Shown here: positions 43,401 through 50,958 of the stretch, one piece after another
Layout: every line of letters starts with the position of its first letter
Numbering within the stretch: the first letter of the stretch is position 1
Source of the DNA: Hanleya hanleyi
Taxonomy: Eukaryota > Mollusca > Polyplacophora > Lepidopleurida > Hanleyidae
Assembly (NCBI GenBank): GCA_036873755.1
Contig: JAVTVY010025102.1
Coordinates: 1 to 64,000 of the forward strand
DNA length: 64,000 bases
Direction of reading: 5' to 3'
Notes under the pieces: model-generated
Told to the model about the DNA's origin: nothing
The model's input: the letters and a program-made list of their open reading frames with translations, nothing else
The model's database searches: none
Translations under genes and position numbers: made by a program

Positions 43401-45306
43401 AACCGCTGAGATCAAAACACATTATGGGGGTATTATTATGATCCTTGTCTGATTGGCTGAAAATTTGAATGGAGAAAATGCAGTTTTTGTTTTAAAAATT
43501 ACAACTGAGACATTTTGCAAACACACACCCGGTTCAGCGTAAATCTATGTTCCTTCTATCTTGAATGGGTGAGTTTAACTGATATTAAAGCTTTCCTTGC
43601 ATACTTTTAGTACTTGCTCCTTATTGGGGGTGTCGAGCTTTCTCAATTCTCAAGGTGAAGCAAACATCGCTGTATTGAATTTTTGAATTGTTTCACCGAT
43701 CAACCTGACCAAATTATAGAGAACTGTATACGTATACATATTAAATATTCTTCACATTTCAAGATAGCCTTAACTAAATGGTTATCTAAGTGCGTGGGCT
43801 TTCTTCTGACAAAACGGTATCCGCCATCGAATTCATTTTATTTCCCTGACTTTCTACAGTTATTAAGTGGCTGCATTGTACCATGACCTCGATATAACAT
43901 CTTACCGTCAAGCAAACGTCTTCTCAAGGTGAGTTCCTCCTTGGTGAATAGTGCAATTGCTTTTCGAACTACCTCATCCAAGCGTGTTGCCGGCGTTGGT
44001 GGTCTTCGGATAGGTATAGGTATGCGTGGCACCGGTATTGGTCTGCGCAGAATCGGTATCTGTTTGCGTGGCACCGGTACTGGTCTGCGCAGAATCGGTA
44101 TCTGTTTGCGTGGTATCGGTATTGGCCTGCGTGGAATCGGTATCTGTGGGCGTGGTATCGGTCTTAGTCTGCGTGGAATCGGTATTCGGTTGGGTCCTAT
44201 ATTTGGCAGACGAATTGGCCGCGTGCGTATGGCAGGCCTTCGTAGGTGAGGTTGGTAGGAATACTGAACTGGGACCTTCGCTGCTGTTCCAGTGGCCATG
44301 GACGGGCTCTGGAAAGTAATGTCGGGTTTAGACTATAGTTTGTGATCGGGCAGATTGAGCAAACGGGGTACGAGGATCAAACTTGGTGTTGTTAGTTCAA
44401 ACGAAAGTATATTCACATGCCGATACAGGGGAAAAATAGATGGAAGTACTTTGCAGAATGATTGTCTTCAGTTAAAAACGTCCTGAAAACATTAGACAAC
44501 TTTAGAATGAAGGCACTTGGTATTATACAAAACAAGATTCCATTTCAAATGTTTATCGGTTACGGTCTCTGAGCAGACAATAGGTGGCTGTTCACCGCTT
44601 TGGAGACTAGATGATACCGCTGTTTCCCCATTGTGGAACGTTGGTACCAGCGGTTCTTGTGATTTTGTGGTCTGAGTGTTCTTTTCTCTTCATTTTGGCG
44701 AAGAACATACTTGTTATAATATTGGCGTTATGGCTTTTATGACTAGTTTGAATTAAGATATATTTCCTAGTGGGCGTTTAACCCTATCTTGCCTGGGCTG
44801 TTTGGGACATGCCCAGGCCCGGGGACCCATTTCAACGCCCCCCCCCCCCCCCAACGTACTGAATGCATTTTACATCGCAGATATACGCTTCCTGTGTGGT
44901 CAAAATAGGGGAAAATATAAATTGGCAAGTGCGCCACGTTTTCCGAAACAAAGTAATCAGAGAATTTTATTCCGAACGTTCATGAGGTTAGAAACTCGCA
45001 CAATACACAATAACAAATATGTAAAAAAAGCCACTAAAACTTACGAATCACGTTTACGAATCACGTTTACTTGTCACTGTACTTTTTTCACATATGAAGA
45101 TAAACATCTATCACCCGATTCACAGTTAATGACAGGCAACGTTTCATTCATGAAGATTATATAAACGATAAAGACTGCATTTCATTAGGCCGGATTTATC
45201 GGTGTATGAAGTACGTGCCAAGAACACTTACCGTACAGTAAATCAGCGCTACTGCTAACAAAATACATGGAAATGCTGCTCTGAAAATAGAAAGAAATAT
45301 CGGCAT
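25413..45306 (-). CDS. Secreted animal haem-peroxidase-like protein, 13 exons, complete
   Basis: Thirteen exons with GT-AG boundaries and matching phases total 2439 bases: 812 codons and a stop. Order in the protein: signal peptide (1-25), basic proline-rich repeats (about 48-135), then the peroxidase fold from about 250 to the end. Visible motifs are [24 protein letters not shown] (distal His332), CC (350-351), the calcium loop SSFIDGTSVYG (405-415), HREHNR, MRFGHS (proximal His572), LNIQRGRDHG (Asn651) and FWYEN. Compared with myeloperoxidase numbering, Asp94 (haem ester) is Ser331 and Arg239 is Lys462, while Glu242 is kept as Glu465. In the family this enzyme oxidises small substrates with H2O2; here altered or lost activity is possible. 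The signal peptide implies secretion. Chorion-peroxidase or shell-matrix peroxidase-like proteins are the nearest idea. Confidence 0.9.
25926..26034 (-). CDS. Peroxidase exon 12
   Basis: Acceptor CACTTTCAG precedes 26034; donor GTAAGT follows 25926. With exon 11 it reads FTLERLAEIRKSSMAKIICH, then IQPKAFKRPTDI. It matches the family's QL.EIR..S.A.IICDN segment. Confidence 0.9.
27019..27182 (-). CDS. Peroxidase exon 11
   Basis: Acceptor CTACTTTCAG precedes 27182; donor GTAAGA follows 27019. It encodes HPDDVDLWSGGISE, VGPLFADQLGRQFE and LRLGDRFWYENE, matching the family words DDIDLW.GG..E, VGPT.ACII..QF and LR.GDRFWYEN. Confidence 0.92.
27265..27660 (-). repeat. Dispersed repeat family X, diverged copy in peroxidase intron
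   Basis: The reverse complement follows the order of the copy at 39579-39945, including GCGATA...GCAAAATACGA, TGTGTCTAATTTCGCTTAACCC and the CAGTTTCCATTGATACCGG region. It is heavily mutated. Confidence 0.6.
27957..28686 (-). CDS. Peroxidase exon 10, catalytic core
   Basis: Acceptor ATCGTTTCAG precedes 28686; donor GTAACA follows 27957. The 730 bases encode GDEKVSEWTGL (family GDxRxxE; the Arg is Lys462 while Glu465 remains), IWHREHNRIA, IQHVTYNEYNP, FATASMRFGHSMV (proximal His572, Arg569) and SLNIQRGRDHGLPSYNAFR (Asn651). It is a single large exon carrying most of the haem pocket. Confidence 0.95.
28687..29852 (-). other. Peroxidase intron 9
   Basis: The open frame at 28683-28910 on the minus strand is intron read-through: it does not join exon 9 in phase, whereas exon 9 joins exon 10 directly. 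A run of about 14 C is at 29131-29144. Confidence 0.6.
29853..29945 (-). CDS. Peroxidase exon 9
   Basis: Acceptor GACTTTTCAG precedes 29945; donor GTAAGT follows 29853. It encodes GLLKVSFPNQLPFQKHPNQK and ends NFLKS. This fits the family's G.L+.S..N.LP segment leading into the GD motif of exon 10. The Cys usually found just before GD is absent. Confidence 0.8.
30945..33480 (-). pseudogene. Decayed LINE ORF2 in peroxidase intron
   Basis: Minus-strand pieces in order are: a post-endonuclease region (33154-33480), a region with SDPCEIANAFNNFF (32794-33081), the RT finger region with PLCSLFNKCLDHAKMADLWE and NVIPIYK (32609-32797), further RT traces to about 31700, and a 175-residue C-terminal segment (30945-31472). 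The last piece carries CSCGANLEETDHFLLVC, the Cys/His motif at the end of many Jockey-like LINE proteins. Frameshifts and stops break it throughout. Confidence 0.8.
33541..33860 (-). other. Peroxidase intron sequence, no feature
   Basis: Nothing recognised between the LINE remnant and exon 8. Confidence 0.4.
33861..33959 (-). CDS. Peroxidase exon 8, calcium-binding loop
   Basis: Acceptor TTACTTGCAG precedes 33959. It encodes QREQLNIASSFIDGTSVYG, the SFxDxS/T calcium loop with Asp408 kept. The donor chosen is GTACTG after 33861; a GTGCCA donor 6 bases further (end 33855) keeps the same phase and would add Gly-Thr. Confidence 0.85.
34133..34345 (-). mobile_element. 5S-rRNA-derived SINE
   Basis: Read on the minus strand, the head contains CTCGTCAGATCACCGAAGTT, AAGCAACGTTGAGCTCGGTC and TACTTGAATGGGTGACCGGG, the internal promoter half of 5S rRNA. 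The body is unrelated and the 3' tail is (ACTC)n. A perfect 13-bp duplication, TCAAAGGATCATG, flanks it (34120-34132 and 34346-34358). It lies in peroxidase intron 7. Confidence 0.93.
34427..34628. repeat. Tandem duplication of about 95-105 bp
   Basis: Two copies share GTGCGCCATGAAG, CACAAAACATAG, TGTCTACT, TTATGGCTGAAACGG and GTCGATTCATGTGGCGAGAT in order. The second copy has a short insertion. Confidence 0.85.
34919..34972 (+). repeat. Dispersed repeat family X, terminal fragment
   Basis: It begins ATACAAGCGTCCAGTCCGAC and runs to AAGCCGTCGACCATTAA, the X terminus only. Confidence 0.7.
35030..35450 (+). repeat. Dispersed repeat family B, uninterrupted copy
   Basis: This serves as the reference for family B. 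It contains TTTATCATATTGGGGTCATTTG, GATCATGGGTAAATT, GATGTTTTCGTCATTTTCC, GCGAGGAAAAGTGG, ATTTTATTTCACATCAGATT, ATGCAGTTTTTGTGGAGAAAT and GATAAGAAAAATAATTAGAG. The same words in the same order flank the DIRS insertion at 47741/54921. No ORF. Confidence 0.8.
35545..35600 (+). repeat. Dispersed repeat family X, internal fragment
   Basis: It holds the X words ATCATGGTATACATAAACAGAG and CTAGTTTCCTGCAAGAG, then diverges. Confidence 0.65.
36010..36100 (+). repeat. tRNA-derived SINE fragment
   Basis: It contains a B box (GCTGGTTCGAATCCC) followed by GTGAGACTCGACCAATTTTC, the same downstream word as at 37052-37072. The A-box half is degraded. Confidence 0.65.
36278..36318 (+). repeat. tRNA-like A-box half of a second SINE family
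   Basis: GGTCCGTTGGTCGAGTGGTTTAGAT looks like a tRNA 5' half with an A box. The matching B-box half appears beyond the MITE-like insert at 37011. Confidence 0.55.
36326..37011. mobile_element. MITE-like element with 27-bp imperfect inverted ends
   Basis: The left end AAGCCCCAGTGACACTGTCA plus AGAATTG matches the reverse complement of the right end AAGCCCCGGTCACACTGTCG plus AGAATTG, with three differences. The interior is rich in GTACGAATGCAGTACG-like words on both strands and has no gene. It appears to separate the A-box and B-box halves of a tRNA-derived SINE. Confidence 0.65.
37012..37080 (+). repeat. tRNA-like B-box half of the interrupted SINE
   Basis: It reads TTAGATGTCTTACTCTGGTG then TCGCTGGTTCGAATCCCGC (B box) and GGGACTCGACCAATTTTCAGC, as in the fragment at 36010-36100. 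Confidence 0.6.
37302..37414 (-). CDS. Peroxidase exon 7
   Basis: Acceptor TTTTCTTCAG precedes 37414; donor GTGAGT follows 37302. It encodes RGCDNIVIPPVDFFRDNG, CFGFMRTTEV and ECQK, matching the family pattern C.PI.IP..D.FF...C..F.R. Confidence 0.85.
37866..37965 (+). repeat. Dispersed repeat family X, partial copy
   Basis: Words GCCTGTAAGAGAGAAACGGTC and AACAGTTTTCAATGATGACAG match the X core. An unrelated 25-base stretch lies between them. Confidence 0.6.
38464..38509 (-). CDS. Peroxidase exon 6, 46-nt micro-exon with CC motif
   Basis: Found by frame logic: exons 5 and 7 do not join in phase without an insert of length 3n+1. This segment has acceptor GATTTCAG, donor GTGAGT, length 46 and an open frame encoding FMGSKLRCCIQGTS. 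The adjacent Cys pair sits where peroxidases carry their CC before the cysteine-bearing loop. Confidence 0.75.
38779..38979 (-). CDS. Peroxidase exon 5, distal histidine
   Basis: Acceptor AATGTGCCAG precedes 38979; donor GTAAAG follows 38779. It encodes NGTPLPSARLVSNVVH and YTNYGQFISHESTDTPM. In the canonical WGQFLDHD motif the Asp before the His forms an ester with haem; here that codon is TCC (Ser331). The Gln and distal His332 are kept. The Asp after the His, a calcium ligand, is Glu333. Confidence 0.9.
39191..39447. repeat. Foldback (long inverted repeat), about 257 bp
   Basis: The left arm starts TTGTCAAACCTTCTGGGAAA and its reverse complement ends the element. Arms match through GCCAGTATTGTGTACCCTGA and GTAACTAAAATAA. 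The inner arms AAACCTCAAGC...ATATATGTATAT pair around a GATATC centre. The left arm carries an extra segment of about 38 bases that the right arm lacks. Confidence 0.9.
39579..39945 (+). repeat. Dispersed repeat family X, copy extending past the core
   Basis: It lacks the TACAAGCG terminus but follows the X core, then continues through CATAGATCTTGCACGC and GCAAAATAC/GTATTTTGC-like sequence to about 39945. It therefore shows that the family is longer than 500 bp. Confidence 0.8.
39946..41829 (-). other. Peroxidase intron 4, no further feature
   Basis: AT-rich sequence. No exon or element recognised. Confidence 0.4.
41830..42038 (-). CDS. Peroxidase exon 4, start of the peroxidase fold
   Basis: Acceptor TTGCCTTCCAG precedes 42038; donor GTCAGT follows 41830. 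It encodes [20 protein letters not shown] and FIRFIPAQYG, the diagnostic N-terminal motif of animal haem peroxidases (usually YRT.DG.CNN...P..G...FRLLP..Y.DG). Confidence 0.9.
42440..42575 (-). CDS. Peroxidase exon 3
   Basis: Acceptor TTTCAAATAG precedes 42575, donor GTAATA follows 42440. It encodes GTDKKVPDFDAVVPSI and ends RLINWIGTVD. The phase 1 start joins the exon 2 Gly, and the phase 2 end makes an Arg codon with exon 4. It belongs to the pre-domain region; the match is by frame continuity rather than a strong motif. Confidence 0.75.
42903..43174 (+). repeat. Dispersed repeat family X copy
   Basis: It starts ATTACAAGCGTCTAGTCC and ends at TTAATCCATAATAATCGTTG, with a duplicated TCCATATTCCATAT word that the 63563 copy shares. 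Confidence 0.9.
43906..44308 (-). CDS. Peroxidase exon 2, proline-rich repeat region
   Basis: Acceptor TTTCCAG precedes 44308; donor GTAAGA follows 43906. It encodes a basic linker and then repeats built on RRPIPIPRKQIPIL, alternating Arg/Lys with Pro/Ile/Val (roughly 44010-44200). It ends in a helical LDEVVRKAIALF...LRRRLLD stretch that resembles the propeptide region before peroxidase domains. The DNA repeat keeps long open frames on the other strand too; those are shadows. Confidence 0.85.
44838..44854. repeat. Poly-C run
   Basis: A cytosine homopolymer run of about 15 bases in peroxidase intron 1, prone to length error. Confidence 0.8.
45232..45306 (-). CDS. Peroxidase exon 1, signal peptide
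   Basis: The ATG is at 45306 with an in-frame TAA four codons before it, which supports this start. The 25 codons give MPIFLSIFRAAFPCILLAVA, a short basic point followed by a hydrophobic core, then LIYCT; the donor GTAAGT follows. Phase 0 joins SPSMATG of exon 2. Cleavage is expected near the junction. Confidence 0.8.
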
Positions 45307-46529
45307 GAAACAGAATCTGAAAAGTTACACGCAACTCTGACGCCATTCGTTGGGTAATCTGGAAAAAAACAACTATGAGAGGTATACCAAGACAAGTTGT
45401 TCAGTCTTCTCCCATTGTGTCGCTTTCGGATCCATGATCGTTTAACTACGTTATCATGCAATGAGCCACCAAATCCACATGAAGTTCTGTGAAGTTAATA
45501 CCATCACGCAGCATTTGATCAATTTCCTCCTTTTTGAGTACCGGTAGTGTTCCATGAACCAGGAACCAAAACTGGAAGAACATTGTGGAACCTGATACGG
45601 AGAGCATTTGGCAATCGATAAGTGAAATGTCCAGAGAGACCAGAGGCCAAGGCCAGATGTAATACAAACTACAAGACAAGGTCACCTGCATCTAGATCAG
45701 GATTGCGTATATCCAAATCAGGGTCGCTTCCATTCAGATAAGAGCTTCATATATTCAAGCCAGCCCCGCATGTATCTAGGTCAGGGCCGCGTTCATCCAG
45801 CTCTCGAAATCACGTCTTTACATTCCAGAGTCGCGTGTGACTAGGCCAGAAAAATGCGCATCCAGCCCATGGCCATAAACACCCAGGCCGAAGCCGCGAA
45901 CATTCAGGCTGAGCCCTGTGAATCCACGTCACTGATTGCAATTTCTCGCGATACAGAAATGTATTGATATCTCTAAATATGTGTTATGTATTTCTCCCGT
46001 TGTTGGGTTTTAATGTCGACAGCGTCGCGTTTAACAAGATCCAGCAACTCCATATGATACAGTAGATGGGGTTCATATCCATAAGACAAATCGTACAGAT
46101 GACCCAATACGAGTTAATAAGAATTCCACTTGGTCTTTCGAATGCACTTGCAACTTTTCAAACTTCATACAGCATGCAGCTCTGTCCACAGAGTCTGTGT
46201 CAACAGTCTACTTCTTTTTGCCAGCTTCGCTTGAACTAGAAATTAGAAACCGGTCTTTTTACGATTATAACGGTGACGATTTCGGTGCAAAAATGCTAAA
46301 ATTACAACGAAAAGTCAAAACGCAGAAAACAAGTCCTATAAATAATTATATGCTGTTAACCATATGTTCACATGCTCAGGATGCGCATTTCTGCTTTACT
46401 AAGCTTCAGCATACAGCCGTGCAAACTAGTATATCAGTTTAAAAAAAAAATATACAGTGATGAATATTTTGAATAAAAACGGACCTGAACGTAGACCTGA
46501 AATGAATTTTTGACAGTAATATCAATTAA
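45307..46529. other. Upstream of the peroxidase start
   Basis: The peroxidase promoter should lie here, but no TATA box or start site can be named. At about 45720-45930 a loose repeat of roughly 25-35 bases recurs, with CATCCAG/CATCTAG and CAG(G/A)(G/C)CCGC words. Confidence 0.35.
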
Positions 46530-46800
46530 ATCAACGTTTGGTCATATACATGGAATGGTGTAATTTTTGTGGTCTCCCTGGGGTCTGTTCTAGGTCCTCT
46601 GCCCTGGTGTTACTCATGTATATTAACGACCTATCACATGGTATTAGTGATTTGTCAACAATTGCATTATTTGCTGATGAGGCCAAATGTGTCAGAACCA
46701 TTTTCAGCATTGACGATTGTTTCATTCTACAGAATGATATATCTAAAGTTGCATCAATGGAGTATGCCCTGGAGCATGAATTTTAATGCGTAAAACTGTA
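46530..46800 (+). pseudogene. LINE reverse transcriptase fragment
   Basis: Across two frames it shows SLGSVLGPL, YINDLSHGISDLSTIALFAD and DISKVASME, the RT region around the LINE GxxQGSxLGPxLFLxYINDL and FADD motifs. The second catalytic Asp is Glu (FADE). Only about 80 residues remain. Confidence 0.8.
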
Positions 46801-47329
46801 AACTCCTGTCAGTGTCTAGAAAACGCTGACCTATTAACTTCAATTACAATTTAAATGATACGACTGTAATGACTGTAAATAGTATGAATTAAACCAAACA
46901 CTGAATGGGTGGTTGAAAAGATGCCGGCGTATTGACAAGAAGTCAAATGACCCTACAGGCATATATACTGACTGCATACTACTAAAAACATCACAACAAT
47001 CCAAATCGTTCCCTGCGATTTGTATCCTAATTAAGGTTTTATTGTAGCTTTAGATGTTCATGCGGACATTTTGATTTGCATGACCACACGGGACGTAGAC
47101 CTGAACGTCTTTCTTTAATTCCCTTAATCTGATATTTTCTGATCAAGCTAACGTTATTACAACCAAGGCCAACAAAATGATATGTCTTAAGAGAACATGA
47201 TAGTATTTCAACGAAGGTCAACAAGAGTTGATACATATCTTTGGTCAGAGCTTTCTTTGAATTCTCCTCACAGTCATGGTGTATATCATCCAAGTAATTT
47301 CTTTCACAAATTAATGGTGTTCAGAGAAG
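46801..47329. other. No gene recognised
   Basis: No feature I can support between the LINE fragment and the family B repeat. Confidence 0.35.
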
Positions 47330-47741
47330 GAGATTGATAATATATCTTGGGTTAAATTTTCATGACCCTAAATTAGAGGAAAGACTTCTCAAACTCATTT
47401 TGTGGTTAATGCGAATTTTATCTGGCTTGGGTGACATTTCGGCCTCCCTAATTATATTTTCTTATCCCTTGGGCTAGGGGGCTGAAACTTACCACACTAT
47501 ACCGCTGATTCAAGCGCTATCAGTAAATGTAAACACAAATCAAAGATGGCCGCTTTGGTGACGTCATAATGACGCCATTTAGGAAAAAAGCATTTTTGGT
47601 CAATCTTTCCTTCAGATTTTTCGAATTTTTTATTGTGTAATTTCTTCACAAAAACTACATGCTAAATTAGTAAATAATAATCTGATGTGAAATAAAATAG
47701 TTTATCCCTACTTTTCCTCGTGGAAAAGCAATAATTTTGAA
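47330..47741 (-). repeat. Dispersed repeat family B, distal part of an interrupted copy
   Basis: Read on the minus strand it resumes with TTCAAAATTATTGCTTTTCC and ACGAGGAAAAGTAGGG, then ATTTTATTTCACATCAGATT. It aligns with 35200-35450. Confidence 0.75.
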
Positions 47742-48120
47742 CTTGAGCAAGACTACGCCAATACAGATTGGGCATGACTTTATTACAGACATATACATAA
47801 TGTGACATTAACATAAAACATACATGTAAAACACAAATAACATGTGCCCCCAAGTGCATTACATGGTGACAGATTACTATGACTTAGATTACTGCGACTT
47901 AAATTACGCACCTTAGATACCGCATTAGGATTACGCAACAAGATAAGTCTGACTAGGCTGGTAACCATGTTACCGTAGTGTGATCTGGTAACCATGGTAA
48001 CCGACAGGCAAAATAGTGTAAATATACATAAAACCTGTGTGGGAACACTGAATATGAACCATCTGTGGAATAGGGCCACTATCCATATACTCCAAACCCA
48101 AACAGTGTGACCGTAGTATG

Positions 48121-48142
48121 TTAATAATAATAATAATAATAA
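48121..48142 (-). repeat. (TTA)n tail of the LINE
   Basis: A trinucleotide run immediately after AATAAAG on the minus strand, at the 3' end of the LINE. Microsatellite tails are usual for several CR1/L2-like families. Confidence 0.8.
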
Positions 48143-48377
48143 CTTTATTTCCTCTGGGTAACTTAATTAGCATACAAGCTAGTCTTCCTTAAGGCCCAGG
48201 CAGAGTTAGTAAAATTTAGTAAAACAAATATATATATAAAAATATGGACACATACATACATGCATACCTACATACATTAACACAATCTAAAATCTATCAC
48301 AAACGCACAATTGTAAATTGCACGCATAATATGATATTTTATGAACAATTGTCAGTTGTAAAAAACTGAAAGCGTTT

Positions 48378-50945
48378 CTAAAATCTTATATCCTCTAAAA
48401 AATTTGATTTTAATAGTTGCCGTTTAAAAGTTATGATGCTATCACAGTTTCGAATTTCTACTGGCAGAGAATTCCAAATTTTTGCACCCGAAAATTGGAA
48501 ACTTTTACGAAAAAGTTCACAACGCAGGCATGGCAATACTAAATCGCCACGTCCACCAGCCCTAGTTCTGGTGGGAACCTTCTGAAATAAGCCTAAAATA
48601 TAATCGGGGGATAATCCACGATCAACTTTATACATGATAACGGCTTTGTGAAAGTTAATCCTTTGTTTCACGGAAATCCATCGTAAGCCTTTGAAAAGTT
48701 CCGAGGTCGGTGTTCGAGGTGGGGCTTTAAGCATAATTCTGGCTGCCCGCTTTTGTAATTTTACCAGTCTGTTGATTGTCCCAGCGTCTGCATTACCCCA
48801 AATGACGTCACAATAATCAAAATTGGGCAAAATGATTGCGTTATAAAGCATTTTTAAAGTATCTAAAGGAACATTATCTCTTAATTTATACAACAAGTAA
48901 AGTTTTCGCGAGATCTTATTACACAGTATGGTCATGTGAGGCTGAAACGTGAGATGTGTGTCAAATGTTACACCAAGTACTTTTGCTTCGTGTACTCTCT
49001 CTATTGGTGCTCCATCAATATAGATAGAGACACCAGATACATCCAGTACTCGTTGTCGCGTACGTATAATCATATAAACTGTTTTTAATGCATTCAATAT
49101 AAGTTTGTTTCTCTTCATCCACACTGATAATCTATCAAGATCAGACTGCACTTTGTAGACAGCTGTTTGTAACAACTTATCAGAAACGTGTATACTGGTG
49201 TCATCAGCAAACATATTAACAGACGAATGCTGTGTAGACACAGGTAAGTCATTGACGAATATTAGAAACATCAGAGGGCCAAGAATAGATCCTTGCGGTA
49301 TGCCAATATTTATGGATTCAGATTCTGTGACAGATGTTTTGATAGAAACACATTGTCTCCTATCTGAAAGATAAGATTCAAACCAACAATATAGCTTACC
49401 TCTAACTCCAGCGGCATACAGTTTCTTTAGAAGGATGGAATGGTTTACCGTATCAAAGGCTTTTTTAAGGTCTATAAAGACCGCTAGACAGACTTTACCA
49501 CTATCAAGACTTTGAAGAAACTCGCCGTACAATTTCATTAAGGCCGTAGCAGTTGAATGACCCTGGCGAAAGCCAGACTGACATGACGTAAACCATTTCT
49601 TGGATTCTAAGAAACTGTATACGCTGTTATGAACTGAACGTTCAATAACTTTGCTAACTATCGAAAGAACTGAGATTGGACGATAGTTGCTCAAATCGGT
49701 TTTTGCTCCTGACTTATACAGTGGGAAAACCTTAGCGGTCTTCCAGTCAGTTGGAACAATTCCTGTTCGCAACGATGTGTTAAAGACGTATGTTAACGAA
49801 GGCAAAATAGCGGGACATGAAACCTTTAGTAAACGGACACTAATGCCATCCAATCCAGTTGCTTTAGAGTTGGACATAGAGTTAATTTCATTTTGCACAA
49901 AACTCTGCGTAATATATGGCAACTCAACAGAGTCGAGGCATTGCGGCAGCATACTATGATCTGCTTCCACCAAGTTGTTCGTTTGAGATTCAGCCAAAGT
50001 TTGTCCGATGTGCGAAAAATATTTGTTGAACTCCATAGAGATATCATCGGTTTCGTTGATTTCGCGATCGTCTATAATCAGCTTAGGTGGTACGACTGAG
50101 GTTTTACCTGGGAGCAAGTTTCTCAATGTTTTCCATAGCGATTTAGGGTTAGACTTATTCTCTTCAATTGCACTCTTGAAGTACTCTGATTTCACCCTTT
50201 TGGTAAGCCCTACAATATAGTTCCTTTGCTTTTTATATAAGTCGTGCCACATTTCTTCCTTCGTTGATTCAAATTTTCTTAGTAAATAGTCTCTCCTGTG
50301 TATTGCATTTAAAATATCATCGTTTATCCAAGGAACGGATGATTGTTTTACTCTGCGATGTCTCAAAGGGGCATGCTTGTCTACAATTTGAAAGAACAGT
50401 TTCTTCCAAGCATCCCATGTATCGTTGGGGTCCGTAAAACTTTCTATCACCGACCATGGGACTTCAGAGAGGTCTGCGATATAATCTGATAATACAAATT
50501 TTTTAAAACTACGGTAAGAAACCGTTACATGACTATCAGCTTTGGAAATACCGCCACGAAGTCTGCGAACAGTATATATAAGGCGGTGGTCAGAGAGGCC
50601 AACACTGGCAACACCAGAACAAGGGAAGTTTGTGGTGTCATTTACATAAATATGATCCAGTAATGTCTCGGTTTCATCGGTGATTCGTGTTGGTTCCTTT
50701 ATCAGTTGATCATATTGAAAATCGTTCATCACTTCTAGAAAGTCTTCCTCGCCCGAGCCTTCCGTCAAATCATAATTGAAATCACCCACAATAATTGATT
50801 CAGAATTAGGCGGAATTATTTCTAACAGTTGGGTAAAAGAGTCATAAAAATCGGATCTGTCAGGAGGACGGTAAACACAGGTCACGATAATAGGCTTTGT
50901 GTTTTTGAAACGTATTTCGGCACTGTTAAATTGTGAATGTAGTAA
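48378..50945 (-). CDS. LINE ORF2: endonuclease remnant and reverse transcriptase
   Basis: The open frame extends from 51029, but its first roughly 28 residues are read-through of the DIRS recombinase end. LINE sequence begins near AEIRFKNTKP. Endonuclease words present: CVYRPPDRS, IIVGDFNYD, LLDHIYVN and SDHRLIY; the N-terminal catalytic part is lost. RT words: PISVLSIVSKVIER, CQSGFRQGHSTATAL, AVFIDLKKAFDTVNH, IGIPQGSILGPLMFLIFVND and VNMFADDTSIH, with both catalytic Asp motifs intact. The C-terminus FSGAKIWNSLP is that of the CR1/Jockey-like clades. No stop or frameshift over 850 codons implies a recent insertion, although the 5' truncation should make it immobile. Confidence 0.9.
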   Translation of the reverse strand, partial: LLHSQFNSAEIRFKNTKPIIVTCVYRPPDRSDFYDSFTQLLEIIPPNSESIIVGDFNYDLTEGSGEEDFLEVMNDFQYDQLIKEPTRITDETETLLDHIYVNDTTNFPCSGVASVGLSDHRLIYTVRRLRGGISKADSHVTVSYRSFKKFVLSDYIADLSEVPWSVIESFTDPNDTWDAWKKLFFQIVDKHAPLRHRRVKQSSVPWINDDILNAIHRRDYLLRKFESTKEEMWHDLYKKQRNYIVGLTKRVKSEYFKSAIEENKSNPKSLWKTLRNLLPGKTSVVPPKLIIDDREINETDDISMEFNKYFSHIGQTLAESQTNNLVEADHSMLPQCLDSVELPYITQSFVQNEINSMSNSKATGLDGISVRLLKVSCPAILPSLTYVFNTSLRTGIVPTDWKTAKVFPLYKSGAKTDLSNYRPISVLSIVSKVIERSVHNSVYSFLESKKWFTSCQSGFRQGHSTATALMKLYGEFLQSLDSGKVCLAVFIDLKKAFDTVNHSILLKKLYAAGVRGKLYCWFESYLSDRRQCVSIKTSVTESESINIGIPQGSILGPLMFLIFVNDLPVSTQHSSVNMFADDTSIHVSDKLLQTAVYKVQSDLDRLSVWMKRNKLILNALKTVYMIIRTRQRVLDVSGVSIYIDGAPIERVHEAKVLGVTFDTHLTFQPHMTILCNKISRKLYLLYKLRDNVPLDTLKMLYNAIILPNFDYCDVIWGNADAGTINRLVKLQKRAARIMLKAPPRTPTSELFKGLRWISVKQRINFHKAVIMYKVDRGLSPDYILGLFQKVPTRTRAGGRGDLVLPCLRCELFRKSFQFSGAKIWNSLPVEIRNCDSIITFKRQLLKSNFLEDIRF

Positions 50946-50958
50946 ACTGGGAGAAGGA

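Larger units (their letters stand above)
48121..50945 (-). mobile_element. 5'-truncated LINE inserted in the DIRS element
   Basis: The LINE ORF is open to its stop at 48378. Behind it are about 230 bases of 3' untranslated sequence, AATAAA and a (TTA)n tail at about 48121-48142. The 5' edge lies inside the endonuclease domain, just past the recombinase stop codon. It has the same orientation as its host. Target-site duplications were not found by eye. Confidence 0.8.

Noticed and set aside
43929..44319. Long plus-strand ORFs with RIGICLRGTG-type repeats over peroxidase exon 2
   Set aside because: They are the antisense of the Pro-Ile-Arg repeat, whose DNA period keeps several frames open; splice phases support only the minus-strand frame.
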